Source: Bacilli bacterium (lineage in GTDB: Bacteria > Bacillota_I > Bacilli_A > RF39 > UBA660). From it: DNA of 18,883 nt. Below the pieces are notes generated by a model. It did no database searches, was not told the origin of the DNA, and saw only the letters and a program-made list of their open reading frames with translations. Numbering within the stretch: the first letter of the stretch is position 1; the number at the start of each line of letters is the position of its first letter. The position numbers and the translations under genes were made by a program. The DNA lies in NCBI GenBank assembly GCA_017888105.1, contig JAGHGS010000149.1, positions 1-18,883 on the forward strand. The letters run 5' to 3'. Shown piece after piece: positions 18,705 through 18,883 of the stretch.

Positions 18705-18732
18705 AAAAATAAAACCCCGTAAATACGGGGTT
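18700..18732 (-). terminator. Terminator of the tRNA operon (bidirectional hairpin)
   Basis: AACCCCGTA (18713-18721) and TACGGGGTT (18724-18732) form a GC-rich hairpin. On the minus strand it is followed by TTTTATTTTTT, so it ends the tRNA transcript. In the plus direction the tail is weaker but it may also help to stop the integrase mRNA. Confidence 0.8.
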
Positions 18733-18743
18733 AAATAATCAAA

Positions 18744-18820
18744 TGGTGACCAGTACGGGATTCGAACCCGTGAATGCTGCCGTGAAAGGGCAGTGTGTTA
18801 AGCCGCTTCACCAACTGGCC
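18744..18820 (-). tRNA. tRNA-Glu (anticodon TTC)
   Basis: 77 nt including an encoded CCA. Acceptor stem GGCCAGT pairs with ACTGGTC (one G-T), anticodon arm CTGCC-CTTTCAC-GGCAG with anticodon TTC, and TpsiC arm ACGGG-TTCGAAT-CCCGT. Host gene; its 3' end faces the integrase and is the probable integration target. Confidence 0.93.
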
Positions 18821-18826
18821 AAAAAA

Positions 18827-18883
<57 letters not shown>

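Overview
The window is the right-hand part of an integrated temperate tailed phage (prophage) in a very AT-rich Gram-positive-type bacterium, most likely a Firmicute. Four things point there: strong AGGAGG-type ribosome binding sites with frequent GTG and TTG starts, TGA used as an ordinary stop, a phage copy of spoVG, and CCA-encoding host tRNA genes (Glu, then Ile) at the right edge. The species cannot be named from the sequence.

Layout from right to left. tRNA-Ile (cut by the window edge) and tRNA-Glu lie on the minus strand. The 3' end of tRNA-Glu faces a tyrosine integrase (17580-18677), the usual arrangement for integration into a tRNA 3' end. Left of the integrase are a small minus-strand RNA with its own promoter and terminator, a lipoprotein, a small hypothetical gene, and a CI/LexA-like S24 repressor (15951-16595). 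A switch region follows, with two face-to-face consensus promoters and a divergent Cro-like HTH gene. Apart from one plus-strand HTH/membrane gene (15120-15428), everything further left is on the minus strand. It comprises an early block (excisionase-like protein, small membrane proteins, replication initiator with internal iteron-like repeats, DnaB helicase, coiled-coil proteins, HD phosphohydrolase, SpoVG), a roughly 1-kb insert carrying a second tyrosine recombinase between long direct repeats, an accessory block (DUF6273-like protein, adenine methyltransferase, coiled-coil proteins, radical SAM protein, Zn-finger proteins), a sigma-region-4-like late regulator, and the packaging genes HNH, TerS and TerL. 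TerL runs off the left edge, so the structural genes must lie beyond it.

How it works together. The S24 repressor and the Cro-like protein compete at the two promoters, whose -35 boxes are each followed by the same operator-like motif. Release of repression would turn on the leftward early operon: initiator plus DnaB replicate the genome, and the sigma-like protein is positioned to switch on the HNH-TerS-TerL late operon. That operon begins with a long structured leader.

The signals most worth a second look are: (1) a 171-nt multi-helix structure directly upstream of the HNH/terminase genes, whose three mismatches all become G-U pairs on the transcribed strand; (2) a roughly 98-nt antisense RNA gene between the lipoprotein and the integrase; (3) the recombinase gene flanked by 69-bp near-identical direct repeats that contain a recombinase-core-like dyad, with no ordinary start codon for its full-length frame; and (4) a phage-borne radical SAM protein of unknown substrate.
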